From Halicephalobus mephisto (Eukaryota; Nematoda; Chromadorea; Rhabditida; Panagrolaimidae), in the NCBI GenBank assembly GCA_009193035.1, contig SWDT01000024.1, forward strand, positions 248,001 through 312,000: DNA of 64,000 bases, given 5' to 3'. The translations under genes and the position numbers were made by a program. Each line of letters opens with the position of its first letter. Positions within the stretch are counted from its first letter, which is position 1. Positions 46,502 to 58,319 of this stretch are shown piece by piece. Under the pieces are notes generated by a model that worked only from the letters and a program-made list of their open reading frames with translations, was not told where the DNA came from and did not search any database.

Positions 46502-48730
46502 TCTATCAAGTTTGATAAATCCCAAAATCTCAGGACCTGAAAAGTAATTTTACCAACTACATAATTTTCAACTCATTCCACGAAAAGTTTCGGACAAAAA
46601 ACGAAATAGCCGTCGCCTCTTTGTCGACAAGTCACCCAGGCCGTTGTTGTGGCTCTCAGTTGCTTCTTTCTTTCACTCAAACTCGCATCCAAAAAGACGG
46701 AGAAAGCTTTTTGGAGTGCTGCCACGTCTTCTAGCTCTCTCCGCAAAAGAGCCGTTGCCGAAAATCAATGAACAAAGCAAAAATGGGGCTCCTGGGCCTT
46801 GCATTTTTATATTTGACCGCCTAGTGGGCAACAGAGGTACTGTAGATAAGAAACAACATGATAAAAGTAAAAAATCAATTGAAAATTAAATTCCATCAAG
46901 TTACTCAATTTGCAAATTTATGGAAAATTGGAGGTTTTTGAACATAGACAAATATAAAGTCGTTTTTTTTACGGAAACAATTTTTTTGGGAATTTTTGGA
47001 AAATTGCAAGACTTCAGAATCCTTATGGTGATTCTTAGAAAACATTCGTTGACTCAATTAATGGATTAAAATAAAAATATATTTTTTGAATTTTAAAATT
47101 CCCGCGTGAAGAAAAGTAACTTTTTAAAAATAAAAAACAATAATTTGTTACAAAAATTATTTTTGTAATTTAAAAATATAAAAATTCATTTCGGAAAAAT
47201 TTTGTTAGAAAATTTTTATTTTTATAATTGAGTAATTTTCGGATTTCTGCCAAAAGAAAAAATTTTAAAAAATGGAAAAAACGGTAAGTCGGGCAATTTG
47301 CAACGGAAATTGATTCGTTTTTTTTTCTATTTCTTTTATGGCACTTTTAAAGTTTTTAGAAATTCGTTTCAAAAAAATTCTGTGGCAAAATTTGCTTTTT
47401 TATTTTATAGTGTAATTTTTGAATTCCCGCGCAAAGTGAGAGAATTTCGCAAAAATGGAAAAAACGATAATTCTGGCAATTCGTACCGAAACGGCCTCGG
47501 TCCGTCCGCACTTGCTCCTCTTCCTGTTTTACAAAATCCCAAAAATTCGAAGAAAATTCGTCTTGAAAAATTTCGCGAAAACTTACTGTAATTTCTGCAA
47601 TAGTATCATATAAAAATAATCCTGAAGGAAGGATGAGGAAGTCTAAGACTAGATAATCGGGATAAAACACTCCGATCAAAATGACAAAATAATACCTTCA
47701 GATTCCTTGAAAATTTACAGCATCATCGTCAATTAATACAACTGCATAATCGCTCCCTTGGGACACTTACTCCTTCGATTCCCGCTGGTTTTAAAATTTC
47801 CCTTTTTAGATAACTTTTCTCAGCTATTTGATTGGCATGTTTGGCTAATCGAGCATCCAGAAGCGAAAAAATGAGACGTCTTGGAAAATCAAGGGAATAA
47901 AGCCCTAAAGAGACAAAAGTCCCAGGGGAGTAACTGTCACAAGGGACAAGGCTCTCAAGGGGGGCAAATTCCCCCAAGGGAGGAGGAATTCTAAAAAATT
48001 AACTATCATAAAGACCCTAAGGAAGCAGATTTACCAAGGGGAGAGGAATCCTAGGGGGACAAGAGTCTGAGGGAATAACTGTCACAAGAAAATAAATCCT
48101 AAAAAACCATTTATATCAAAAGATCAAAAATCCCAGGAGAACCATGTTCACAAGGGACCAAAGATCCTAAAAGAGTAAAAATTCCAAAAAATCCATCGTA
48201 TAGCCACTAAAACACGTTCGATTTTTAATAATAAACTTATATAAAATCCAATAATCTCCGTTTAAATACCTCGAGTCTTAACAAAAACCTTTCTTAATCC
48301 CGGGAAGTCAAACCCATCCCCGAAGCACTACATGTTTTCTTCTGATTAGTCTCCTCAACGACTATCGAATAAATCTAGAGCCATCGGTGCATGTGCACAT
48401 TTCCATAAACTACCTTCAGTTCCTTCAGCCTGCGGGTTCATAATTTACAAGACTCCGGTCCTTTAAGCAAGCTTCCGAGCGGCAAATAAACTTTTCACTT
48501 GTTTGCCAAAAATGGGACATTTCCGCTAAATTTGCAATAGGGAAAAACTCAAAAATCCCAAGGTTTTCCGAAAACTCGTCCTACTGGGTTCGGGGTGAAT
48601 TATTCATCGACCCGGGTTGGAGGACTTACAGAGGGTAGAGAAACAGGAAATTACAGATTTGCAAGATGTCCTTATTGTTTATCTTGCTTGGGCAAGCTCT
48701 GCTTCACATACGCTAATACGTCATAATTTT
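46502..48730. other. unc-1 upstream and repeats, no gene seen
   Basis: The 46570-46850 section is less AT-rich and probably contains the unc-1 promoter. From 46900 to 47700 the DNA is AT-rich and contains two diverged copies of a stretch with GAATTCCCGCG, then AAAATGGAAAAAACG (near 47095-47285 and 47420-47466). The ORFs at 46644-46889, 47298-47591 and 47356-47679 are not supported. Confidence 0.4.
47880..48200. repeat. degenerate GGGA/CCCT minisatellite
   Basis: Diverged tandem units built on AAGGGA, CCTAA, ATAACTGTCACAAGGGA and TCCTAGGGGACAAGAGTC, with irregular spacing of about 20-60 bp. It is non-coding, and locally more GC-rich than the flanks. Confidence 0.5.
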
Positions 48731-48732
48731 CT

Positions 48733-48806
48733 TGGGAGCGGCAGGAACTGAACCCGGATCCACGTGATTGGCAGTCACATGCGCTAACCGCTATACCACC
48801 AAAGAA
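48733..48806 (-). pseudogene. tRNA-Gly(GCC)-like pseudogene
   Basis: On the minus strand the anticodon arm TGTGA-CTGCCAA-TCACG pairs well and carries GCC. An A box (TGGTATAGCGG) and a weaker B box (GGTTCAGTTCC) are present. The acceptor arms do not pair and the T-stem is broken, so it is not a functional tRNA as read. It is the second tRNA-like relic on this strand in the window. Confidence 0.55.
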
Positions 48807-48809
48807 ACC

Positions 48810-50000
48810 GAGCAAATTTCCAAAATAATTTATAAAATAACATCTAATTGATAGAAATTCAGCTTTAGGGCATTTTTTAAGAAAACCAAAATTCGGTTCA
48901 TTGCAAGTTGGCATTTCTAGCTCCATGGGAATTGGATCTGGACCAGTGGAGAGAAACTTAGCATCCTTTTTCTTTTAGAGAAAACTTTTTAGTCAACTCG
49001 TATGAGAAATTGAGAAGTTTCCAACTAGAGTAGTCCCAGGACCAGAGTGGGAAAATTGGAAGCATTAATCAAACTAGGCATGTTTCTGGCAGGACATAGT
49101 CCTTAATGTCCGATGTAAGTGGGATAAAGCCAGTCTTGGTTAATTAGCGAGTTCAAAATTGTTTGAAATTCAGAAATTTCGAATAAAAGCTTTTTATGAA
49201 AATAGAAATCCGGAACCACGCCAGTTTCCATTTCAACAATGGAAGAAGGATTGCCGAAAATTAGAGACCAATGGTCAAACGGCCCAGAACCGTCCGGATA
49301 GGAGTCAACTTTTAAATTATTTTTGATCCTCGTGAGGAATTCAATTTCGAAATTAAAGAAACAAATAAAATTGTCTAACTTCAGTCTCGACGCGAAAAAC
49401 GTTTTTCTCTTTCTCGATGTTATGTTTACGAATTTCTAATTTTTTTATATTTGCTTAAAAAAGGAAGATATAGAAATTTTAAAAATTCATTAAAAAAATA
49501 AAAAAATTCAGTTTAAAAAATAACTTTATTTAAAAACAGTAAAAAATAATTTTTTTTAAACTAAAAAAAATAGTTTCAAAATGAATAAAAACAAAATTCG
49601 TGCCAGGACCAAAAGTTAAATTATTTTTTCCAAAATAGATTATTTTTTAATTTTTTATGTGAAATAGAAAAAAATGGAACCAGAAATCGGTTATGTGACA
49701 TTTTTGTCTTAAGTATTCATATTCCAATTTTAGAGTTAAAACTGAAAAAAATACTTATAATACTGTAATAAAACTTAGATTCTGAACCTAAAATCAGAAG
49801 TTGATTTTTATAATCCTGGATTCTGAAGATTAATTCTGGATTTCGAGGATATCTGGGATTTTGTATTAAAACTATTTTAAAAATAGAAACTTATTTAAAA
49901 TAGTTTCAAAATCGTTAAGACAGGAAAATAGACTAAAAAGAGGACCTGAAACGATGGCCCGAATATCAAGGAGAGTCGAATACTGTATTGCATGAGAAAA
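48810..50000. other. AT-rich intergenic, no gene seen
   Basis: Nothing can be supported beyond short AT-rich direct repeats. The stretch 49000-49300 is slightly more GC-rich but has no open frame with splice sites. The minus ORF at 48672-48926 overlaps the tRNA-like sequence and is not taken as a gene. Confidence 0.4.
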
Positions 50001-50178
50001 TACAGTGAAACCTCGCTAAAAACAACCCGAAGGGACGGCAGAAATGTTGTTTTTACAGAGGAGTTGCCTTTATCGAGGGGTTTACTAGGGGAAAATCCAC
50101 AGTAGGGGTCGGAACCGAGTTGTCTTTAAAGAAGATTTGCTCTTATCGAAGGTGTTTATATCGAGGTTTCACTGTATA
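50001..50178. mobile_element. non-autonomous pogo/Tc1-type MITE
   Basis: A 178 bp element with terminal inverted repeats: TACAGTGAAACCTCGCTAAA at the left and TTTATATCGAGGTTTCACTG with TATA at the right, which is the reverse complement of CAGTGAAACCTCGATATAAA. TA dinucleotides at both ends fit TA target duplication. Inner sequences are also palindromic (GAGTTGCCTTTATCGAGG facing TTGCTCTTATCGAAGG). CAGTG termini of this type are known from pogo/Tigger-like elements. No transposase is encoded. Confidence 0.8.
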
Positions 50179-50179
50179 T

Positions 50180-51590
50180 AACAATTTTCTGTCTTATCGT
50201 TCTGGCAAAGATTATTAATAAACTTCTGTTTTCTGTCCTACCAAAACACTAGATGACAGATGCATAATTATTTAAAATAATTTTCCGTTTTTAAATTAGA
50301 GTTGTAGAAATTGGAACATAAATGTGGCATCACGCAGAAATTCAAAAATCGGAATTTTTAATTCATTTTCGATTTTGTAATAACTTTAACGAAAAAACTG
50401 TAAAAAATAATTAATTTTTCGCGGTTTTTAATTATTAACGAAATCACCTGTACAGAAAAAGCAAAATTTTCCAATAACTTCAAATTCAAATTTCCTAAGA
50501 ACTTTCTAAAATTCGGAAACGAGGTTAGCTTGGTCTCGAGTCGGCTGAAATAAGGTCTTGTGAAAAAGAATAATTTCATTTGTAAAAAGGGTTCTAGAAG
50601 TCCATGTTGGAAAACCCGACGAAAAATCATACTATTATAAAAAGCGAAAAAATACTTTTATAAAATTATCTTGAAGAAGATTTTTAGAATTTTTAATTTT
50701 TAATAATTCCAAAAATTTGCATAAAATTCTGAAGAATTTGAAAATCTTAAATTTTAAAAATTTGCATAAAATTCTAAAAAAAAAATTTCAGTTACATTAT
50801 TGAAAAAAATAAAAATAAACATTTTTGAAAATAAATGTTATAAAAAAATAAATATTTTTATAAAAGTGTCTCGTTAGGAATTTTTAGATGATTTTAGAAT
50901 TTTCGATTTTAAATAATTTTTAAAATTTCCGAGATTTTTGAAGATTTATGAGATTCTAGGAACTTCTAAAAATCCTATCTGATAAAATTCCTAAAAAAGT
51001 GTAAATGTCAAAAGACAGACTAATCCTAGAAGTTGTTTTGAAGACATTTATCCAGAGGACAGTGGCACCAAGAAAGGAGCAAATTAGGAGACAAGTGTGC
51101 TTCCGTTCTCGCGCAGCTAACGAGCCCTAAGGGGACGGACTTCGGATGAGACTCCAACTGCAAAATTGGTAACTGCCGAGAGATATAATGGGATTAGGCT
51201 AATTACCAAATCGAAAAATCATAAAATAAGCAAAAAACTACCATAATGCTAAATTATTCATATTTCATAATTTAAGTCATAATAAAATTCTTTTTTAAAA
51301 AAACAAATTTTTTTAACCTTGGTCCCAACACGAATATCACATTAACACCATCCCAATACCGTAACTTCCCTAAAAATCATATTTTTTTTTAAATTTCCAT
51401 TTTTTTAAACAAAAAACAATTATCTAAAAATACAATTATAAATAATAAAATAATTCGTGTCAAGACTAAAATCCACCAATAACATGTACTTTTTTAAACA
51501 TCCTAAAATCTTAACCAAAAAATATGGCGTTTTTACGATTTCTAAAACGACAAAACCACAAGCTCATTCGAATCAACTAAAATGTGAAAG
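50180..51590. other. AT-rich intergenic, no gene seen
   Basis: Long A/T runs, with an HSE-like degenerate repeat at about 50660-50990. A moderately GC-rich patch at 51040-51190 has no usable frame. The minus ORF at 50358-50630 lacks any motif. Confidence 0.45.
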
Positions 51591-51591
51591 T

Positions 51592-51762
51592 TTAAAAGCA
51601 AAAAGTAGTGCCGCCAGCAGATATTGCTAGAGACGGAAGCAAGTGGCCACTTGACTCATTCAGTCGATCTATGCTTTGGCAGACGTAATCGATCGTTCCA
51701 AGACTTTCAAGACCTTTAGGCCAGAAAACACCCCATATTCCTTCGGTGAAAGACGAAACTTC
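51592..51762 (-). other. candidate exon downstream of the RhoGEF
   Basis: After the acceptor-like CATTGGCAG a minus-strand frame of 56 codons runs to TAA, with coding-like codon use (FTEGIWGVFWPKGLESLG, then DYVCQSIDRLNESSG). It lies about 150 bp beyond the RhoGEF stop. A weak GATG/GTCATG donor in the last RhoGEF exon would join it in phase, so it may be an alternative C-terminus. It may also be the only surviving exon of another gene. Confidence 0.3.
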
Positions 51763-51907
51763 CTGCCAATGGCCAGTCTTCTCAGTTTTCAAGCTTTAAA
51801 ATTTTTTCCAAGAATTTCGCAAAAAATCAATTTGTACCATTTGTCAAAATATCAAATTTACAAATAATTTTCAAAATCTTTAAATTGAATCTACTGAGGT
51901 TTTGGAG

Positions 51908-54900
51908 CTATAAATTCGGTAACATGACCATCGCTAGGCGTTTTTCAGCATTTGTTGGAGGCATCGGTCTAGGTCTATTCCGGAGTGTTTCGAGCCAGAT
52001 GCCTTTAGTTGCTGGGTCTGGGCAAGTAAAAATGTATTCTCGAACTGGTCCTGATAATTTGAATGAGTTCTTCAAATTCGCTCCTGATATCGGCTCTAAA
52101 ACATAAATTAAATTAGAAATAAAAGACTACCAATTCAATAATCACAAAAAACTCCCTTTACCTTTTCCATCATTGAGATCCACGACGTTCGCTGTCTGCA
52201 AAGACATTCTTTCCTTGAATACTAAAGAATTCTTTTTCAATACATCTTTTTTGCAAAGCACAATTGACTGATCAAATAAATAAACTTGAACGACTTTCGA
52301 CCATTGTAACGACTTCTTCATCAAAGCTCTACAATGCAGCTCTCCGGAAATCAACGTTCTATGATTATTTTCAATAATATCTGGTCCTCTAAACCCATGG
52401 ACATTCCTTTGCCAAAGAATAATCTTTTGAATTGCATCAACTCTTCGTTTAGCATCATTAATGTGAGCAGCCACAGCTCTCATAGTTCTGTGGGCTTGTT
52501 CCAAAGGAATTCGGTCAACGTGATTAGCGGGAGTTGCTTTTAAAAGTTCGAACAACTGGAGAGGATATCTGCAAATTCTCTGCACAGGAGTCAAGAGGAA
52601 TCCTTCAAGAGTTAATTTCGACATTCCTCGAAGCAACCTACAGGCCTAAAAACATGAAAACTATAAAATCATACTTTACTATTTAGGTAACTCAACAAAC
52701 CTCAAAGAAATGACGATACTGTGGCTGTCTTTCAATAAGAGCCAATTCCGAACAACTGATAGGTCTGTTGTTGCAATATTCACTATAGATACCGAAACTC
52801 CGACTCTGGAAAATTTAATTCGAACAAATCAAACAAATACAAATAACTTACATTTCTCAAAAACGCATTAGCTAACACACTGTTTTCTGGTTGATCAATG
52901 TCATAGGCCATTTCTAATTCCCTGAGTAATTTTGTATGAAGATTCGCAATCACTGCAATGTTTCCGAAAATTCTACTAACCCTCTCTTCACTGAACATTT
53001 CTCTTCGTTTTTTGCATTGCTCCAAGAATCCATGAACAAGATCTTGAAGTAACTTGACGTAATCTCGTTCTGTTTCCATTAATTCTTGGATTACTCTTCG
53101 TCTTTGATACCGTACAGCTTCTGGGAAATCTTCATCTCTCATGGGACTCAAAGCATTTGGCTTTACGGTTTCGTCATTTCTCATTCTCACATAACTAGCC
53201 GGGAACCAGCCTGTTTTATCTCTGCACATACCGTACCAAAGACCAGAATTCGAGGTAGCATCGAGAACGGTGATGATATCTCCTTGAGCAAACGGTAATT
53301 CATCAGCTAACATGGCAACATGATCCCAAACGGCTTCAACTATCAGCATTTGCTAAAATAAGCGATATTAATTGTTAAAACAGAAACAAAGCAATGATTG
53401 AAATTTCAGGAGCTGAACTAAGGAAAATTCTAGATTTAAATTTGGATGTACTTTTGATTTGAAAATTAAACAATTTGAAGAACTCACTTCGTCTTGAATA
53501 TTGGAATTACTGATCAAACTGCTGGTTCCTGTAGAACTGCCAGCACTATGAGTCGAACTTCTGATTCCACTGTCATTAGATCCGCTAGTTTCAGAATCCA
53601 TAGAATATCTCTCCACGTCAGGAACAACTTCCACTCGATGCTGAGGCTGAGAACGACTTCTTCGTTCCTTCGCGTTATGTCTCGATCTCATTAAACAAGG
53701 TTGATACTGTTTGCGGGCCTCGTGATCCAACTGACTCCATTCCACCTGAAATGAGAAAGCAAATAAGTTGAAAGCTAGATCAAAAGAAAATCTGGCAGGG
53801 AAAATAAAGTTCCTTCATCAAAAATCCTCAAGTATCTACTTTTTTAAATTAACAAACATTCTAAGAAGCCTAATTTTAGATCAAAAATGGTAAAATTGAA
53901 AACAAATAATAGTGAGTAACATACCTCTCGTTTTGACGACTGAGGATGGCAACCTCCAGGGACAACAGTTCGTCGACGAAGCATTCTTGATCTTGCTGTG
54001 GTAGAGAATCCGTCATTCAGGAATACCTGGAGAAATTACGATCAATATATGAATTAATTTTTAGGTTTAGTGAATAAGTACTCGATTTAAATCTTTTAAA
54101 TATCAATCTAAATTACACTATACAAATCCTTTGAGACATTATCCTGAATTAGAAGATTATAAAGACGGCAATTTGCATATGAAAATTACTTTGATATAAA
54201 TCCTAAAAGTCATTCGAAAATGTTCTAAGATGTAGTTTTTGGTTCAAAAATACTTTTTCGAAAATGGCTACAATCGACGCTAGTTTTACAATTGGTCTCG
54301 AGGGGCTTCTCGTTTCGTTTGCTGACCTTGTTGATTATAAAAAACCGAAAAAGGAGAAGAATTTGCATAACAACGAAATTTCGAAATAAGATCCAATTTT
54401 GCATTAAGATTCAACCATAATAATCAACAAGTGGATAAACTTCAGAAAGAAATTAAATAATATAATTAGAATCGCAACAGAGAAAAAACGCAAGAAATGA
54501 AATCGGATCAAATAGGAAAGAGATACGTGTGCATTACAACATTCCAGACGCGAAAGAATTGTCAATCAAGGAACTTACGCCAGAAAATCCGCAATTTGAA
54601 ACTTTCAAAAATCTGATTTTTGTAAAAACCCACAGTTCACTAATCTTTGACGAAAAATTGTAAAATCAAAGCATACAGAACTGTAAAAATCCTTAACAAC
54701 TTGACAAGTACCATCCAGAAAAAAAAAGATCAACAATCTCGGCTTGAGAAAATTATTGATGTCTGAAAGCGAAGACAGCGTAGGGATAAACCGATGTACC
54801 GATGGGAGACCGGATAATCAGTCAACTCGGGATGCTCGTCCGTCTGCAGGAAACGTGTGTTCACGCGAAACGAATCCTCTTCAAAATGCAAAAGCCGAGC

Positions 54901-56610
54901 TACTTAGTTTTACCTTGTTGAAACAAGTCCAAAATTCTTGCAATTGTAAAATTTCCAGCAAAGCGGAAAGGAATTTCTGGCTAGTGACCAAAATGGATAT
55001 TTTTCGTAAAGGTATCTTCATGTGGATCAATAAGCAAAAGTCACACTTAAGTCTATTCTTTTCATTCTTGAGGACGAGTCAGAATCCAAAAGATCCCGTT
55101 CTCAGCGCTCGAGGACTAGTTCGTTTTTGAACTCGGATCGTCCTAGACCCGTCTTGTTCAGGAAAAATGAGCACAGAAATAAAAAACACAAGGTGAAATT
55201 TTGTAAATAAATCTACAAATATTCGCGGAATTTGAGATTTTAAATTTTAAATTTAACTCGGAAGAAATCAAACAAAATCGCCCGTGTTTGTCGACGAAAA
55301 ATTAAGCACAAAAATAAATAAAAATTAATAAAAATTGATAAAAATAAATAAAAATTAATAAAAATTGATAAAAATTATTATTTTATGTAAAATAATAAAT
55401 ATTAGAAAATAGTTTAGATTTCCTCAAAATTACATTATTATAAAAATAAAAAACAATTTCGAAATTTTTAAAGTTTTAAAATTTTATTTAATTTGGAATT
55501 TTTTAAAATCTAAAATTCTAAAATATTTCAGAAATTTTCTCAAGATTCTAGAATATTTAATAAATTTTAATTTATTAGAAAACCTGTGAATCTAGAATAT
55601 TTAATAAATTTTAGTTTATTAGAAAATCCGTGAATCTAGAGAATTTAATAAATTTTATTTCATCAGAAAACCTGTGAAAAGTGGAATCGACGTATAGCAT
55701 CTCCGAATTCGCTTTGGTGGCGATACAAGGCCACCTAATATCGATTCCATTTTTCTCAGATCTTACAACAAACTCCGAAAAAATTTTCGCATATGTTTTC
55801 GAAATTCACTTGAACTGGCTTATATCATCACGTCAAAGTTGAAACATTAAAGTTAAGAACTCGACAGTCAACGAGTATTTCAACGACCTTCTTGACTTTT
55901 TAACACTGAGTTTTCATCTCGAAAGATTACTGTCATTCGTTTTTCACATGATTTGTCCTAGTAATCGAGAGAAAAGAGGAAATCCACAATGAAATCGGCA
56001 GCAATCATTTTGCAAGCAAAAAGTCAACAATCTCGAGTTTTCGATTGTTTAAAAATTCGAGAATTTGACCAGGAAATGGTTCTTGAACTTTTTCACATAG
56101 GTTCCTCGACAATCCTAACAAATGCAAATAAACGGTCAAAATGACAACATTTTATAAAATTTCCGAAAGGGATTTTGAAAAGTCCAAGTTGGTAGTTTTT
56201 AAAATTTGACAGATTTTGACAGGGATGTTCAAAAACGTTAAGATTTAGATTTTCATCCAAGTTACCCAAAAATAAAAGAAGACCGAAGTTGGAACAATCG
56301 CCGAAAGTCAAACGACGCTTCGCTAGAGAGCTCGGACAAGAGAACAAAAATGGAAATAAAAACTCAAGGGTCAACAAGGTCAGTAGTACTCAAAAAATAA
56401 AAACTTTCAAGAACATAACATCGATTAAATTAAAATTACACTCACAGTTTGTCTTTCAAGGAAATAATCCGGAGGAAATATCCGGATGACACAACTCTCG
56501 CTTCTTGTAGGAGTTGTCATGGATGAGTTGTTTCCTCGGGCCATCCGTGCAAGGGTGGCCGCCTGGGGATTCACGTGTGATCGGAGAATCGGCTTTGGAT
56601 ACTCGATCAT
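51908..56610 (-). CDS. SH3-DH-PH Rho guanine nucleotide exchange factor (ASEF/collybistin type)
   Basis: Activates Rho/Cdc42-type GTPases. Seven exons: 56446-56610, 53925-54026, 53488-53745, 52852-53352, 52701-52805, 52162-52645 and 51908-52095, giving 600 residues. The N-terminal ~175 residues are low complexity, Arg/Ser-rich. The SH3 domain starts at about 177 (LIVEAVWDHVAMLADELPF ... TGWFPASYVR). A DH domain follows (VIQELMETERDYVKLLQDLV, RVSRIFGNIAVIANLH, FLLTPVQRICRYPLQLFELL), then a PH domain (SKVVQVYLFDQSIVLCKKDV ... EYIFTCPDPATKGIWLETLR). This order is specific to ARHGEF4/ARHGEF9/SPATA13. GGAATTTTAG directly before the first ATG suggests trans-splicing or an upstream exon. Intron 1 is 2.4 kb and contains a plus-strand open frame. 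Confidence 0.9.
54759..55130 (+). CDS. candidate ORF antisense in RhoGEF intron 1
   Basis: An ATG-initiated open frame of 123 codons (MSESEDSVGINRCTDGRPDN ...) in AT-poor sequence, opposite to the host gene. Such a length is unusual for chance in this base composition. In a neighbouring frame, from about 55030 to 55190, a second stretch reads EDESESKRSRSQRSRTSS and continues to NKKHK before a GTGAAA donor-like site. The two might be one gene with a missed intron or a frameshift. No family is recognised. Alternatively the region could be an upstream exon or promoter of the RhoGEF. Confidence 0.25.
   Translation: MSESEDSVGINRCTDGRPDNQSTRDARPSAGNVCSRETNPLQNAKAELLSFTLLKQVQNSCNCKISSKAERNFWLVTKMDIFRKGIFMWINKQKSHLSLFFSFLRTSQNPKDPVLSARGLVRF
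55316..55680. repeat. AT-rich simple repeat and 44 bp tandem repeat
   Basis: At 55316-55380 AAAATTAATAAAAATTGATA-type units repeat several times. At 55547-55680 three units of exactly 44 bp follow one another, starting at 55547, 55591 and 55635, each beginning TCTAGA and ending CCTGTGAA or a close variant. Confidence 0.8.
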
Positions 56611-56619
56611 CTAAAATTC

Positions 56620-57920
56620 CATCTTGTATTCAAAAAATCTATGTCACGAAAAAAATTTATCTAACTTTGACTTTTCAATCAAGAAAAAAAATTCAATAAA
56701 AGCTTGACAGTTTTTCCATGATGAAAAAAGAAACAATCAAGGAGTTTAACTTGAAAGAAAGAGGAATTGGACTCTCCTCGGTTTGCTGGTCAGTGAACCG
56801 AGGCCCTAAAAGCCGATTTGTCGGCAGCTTTGCCCGAGGGGGCTTCTGGCTTGTGACATTACAAACTAACAAAAATTCTGAAAAAATATGGAAAATAAAA
56901 TAAGGAAAACTAAACTAAACTAAGAAAATGGTAAAATTAATATAAGCCTAAAATCAGGATCAAGATCATAGAAAATTTCCATTCGAGATCAAAAAACATC
57001 TTTTTTTATTTTTTAAATTTCATTAATTTTTTCTTTTTTTACTTGAAAATGATCTAGTTAACATAATGAACACAATACAACCAGAATATTTGGGGAACAA
57101 TGTTCCAATATTAAAATATGAAAAGACAAAAAAAAACAACACTAAAATCAGTCTAAAATAGCTTTTAATTTTGAAATTGATATTAATACTACATATTAGT
57201 AAATAAAAAAAAAGAGTTAGTTGTATACGATTTTTATTTTTAAAATTTTATTTTTGAAATTTTATTTTTAAAAACTACAATATTTTACGTACTATCCATC
57301 GGGTTCTTAGTTACAACGAAAAAGCTCAGAATTGAAAGCTAACAAAGGTAACAAGATTCGTGTAAAACCTGTCGCATCCAAGGCCTACGTACAAACAAAC
57401 CCTCTTAAAAAAACCAATTTTTATTCGTTTTAGCTTGCGGTCAAATAAACGGTTATTGTAAACACCTCTGGAAAGCCGGTGTTCACGTTTGTTTTTTGTA
57501 ACTCAGTCGCTGGAAAGTAAAAAACTCGGATTACAAACCTCGCCGAGATCAAGGGAATTGGTCATTGCTTTGACCAAGGAATCTCGTCTCTGCATCGTAA
57601 AACAATAGCTTGTTTGATGTTCACTTGAAGCAGATACAAACAACTTGGATCACTCGAGTTATCTTGAGGGCTTTAGCTTCCGCAAACGTTAATCTCACAA
57701 ATCAAATCTAGTCGAATAAAATAGATCCTCAAGGAATTCGGAATTTTTTGGTTCTATTCAATTTAATCCTATGAATAGGGCCTCCCGAACAAGTCCGTTC
57801 AGATCATGTTAGAACTGGAATTCCAATAGTTTTACTGACCGAATCCTCAGCAAAAATACAAAATTAAATAAAAATAAGTAATTTCGTTGAGAAATATGGC
57901 TTTTACTCATCAGTTTTTCA
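56620..57920. other. RhoGEF upstream region, no gene seen
   Basis: A GC-richer patch at 56760-56870 has open frames on both strands (minus: QKPPRAKLPTNRLLGPRF), but no start plus splice pattern could be assembled; it may be a 5' exon or promoter of the RhoGEF. The stretch 57340-57850 has moderate GC and no supported exon. Confidence 0.35.
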
Positions 57921-57921
57921 G

Positions 57922-58070
57922 ATTTGGCTTCTGCTGTGAGTAAACAGAGCAACTCTGCCTTGGAAACAAGACTGGCTCTATTCAGCCGAGCCAGGTATGT
58001 ACGCGGATGAAATAGAGAACTTCAGTTCGAATAAACTTATTTCAGAAAAGGAATCAAGGACGGTTTTTAA
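57922..58070 (+). CDS. candidate 3' end of an unidentified gene
   Basis: After TTTTTCAG an exon of 73 nt (57922-57994) encodes LASAVSKQSNSALETRLALF and SRA. It ends at AG/GTATGT, is followed by a 51 nt intron with a TTATTTCAG acceptor, and then a short last exon (58046-58070) encodes RKGIKDGF and a TAA. Splice sites, intron length and phase are all good for a nematode gene. No upstream exon was found, although without the first acceptor the frame is open back to a hydrophobic IWLLLISFSD that lacks an ATG. The basic, short C-terminus could suit a peptide precursor, but that is speculation. Confidence 0.35.
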
Positions 58071-58319
58071 AAAATAAAATTATTCCTCAGAAAACTAGTA
58101 CTTTTTTTGTGAAATTTTTCAATCAAAAAATTCCAAATATTTGAAAATTAAAATTTTGTTTTTACTTAAAAAATTTAATTTTTAAAAGTTAAATTAATTT
58201 TAAAAACATAATTTAAAATTTTTATAAAAAATTCTCAAGACCAGAATATTTGAAAAAAATTAAATTTTAGAAAAAACTAATCTTAAAAAAACAAATGTCA
58301 CAGAAATTTTCCTTTCGAG

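Noticed and set aside
47298..47679. ORFs on both strands near 47.4 kb
   Set aside because: AT-rich and repeat-related; neither has splice sites or domain features.
48672..48926. 84-codon minus ORF
   Set aside because: It runs through the tRNA-Gly-like pseudogene and has no protein features.
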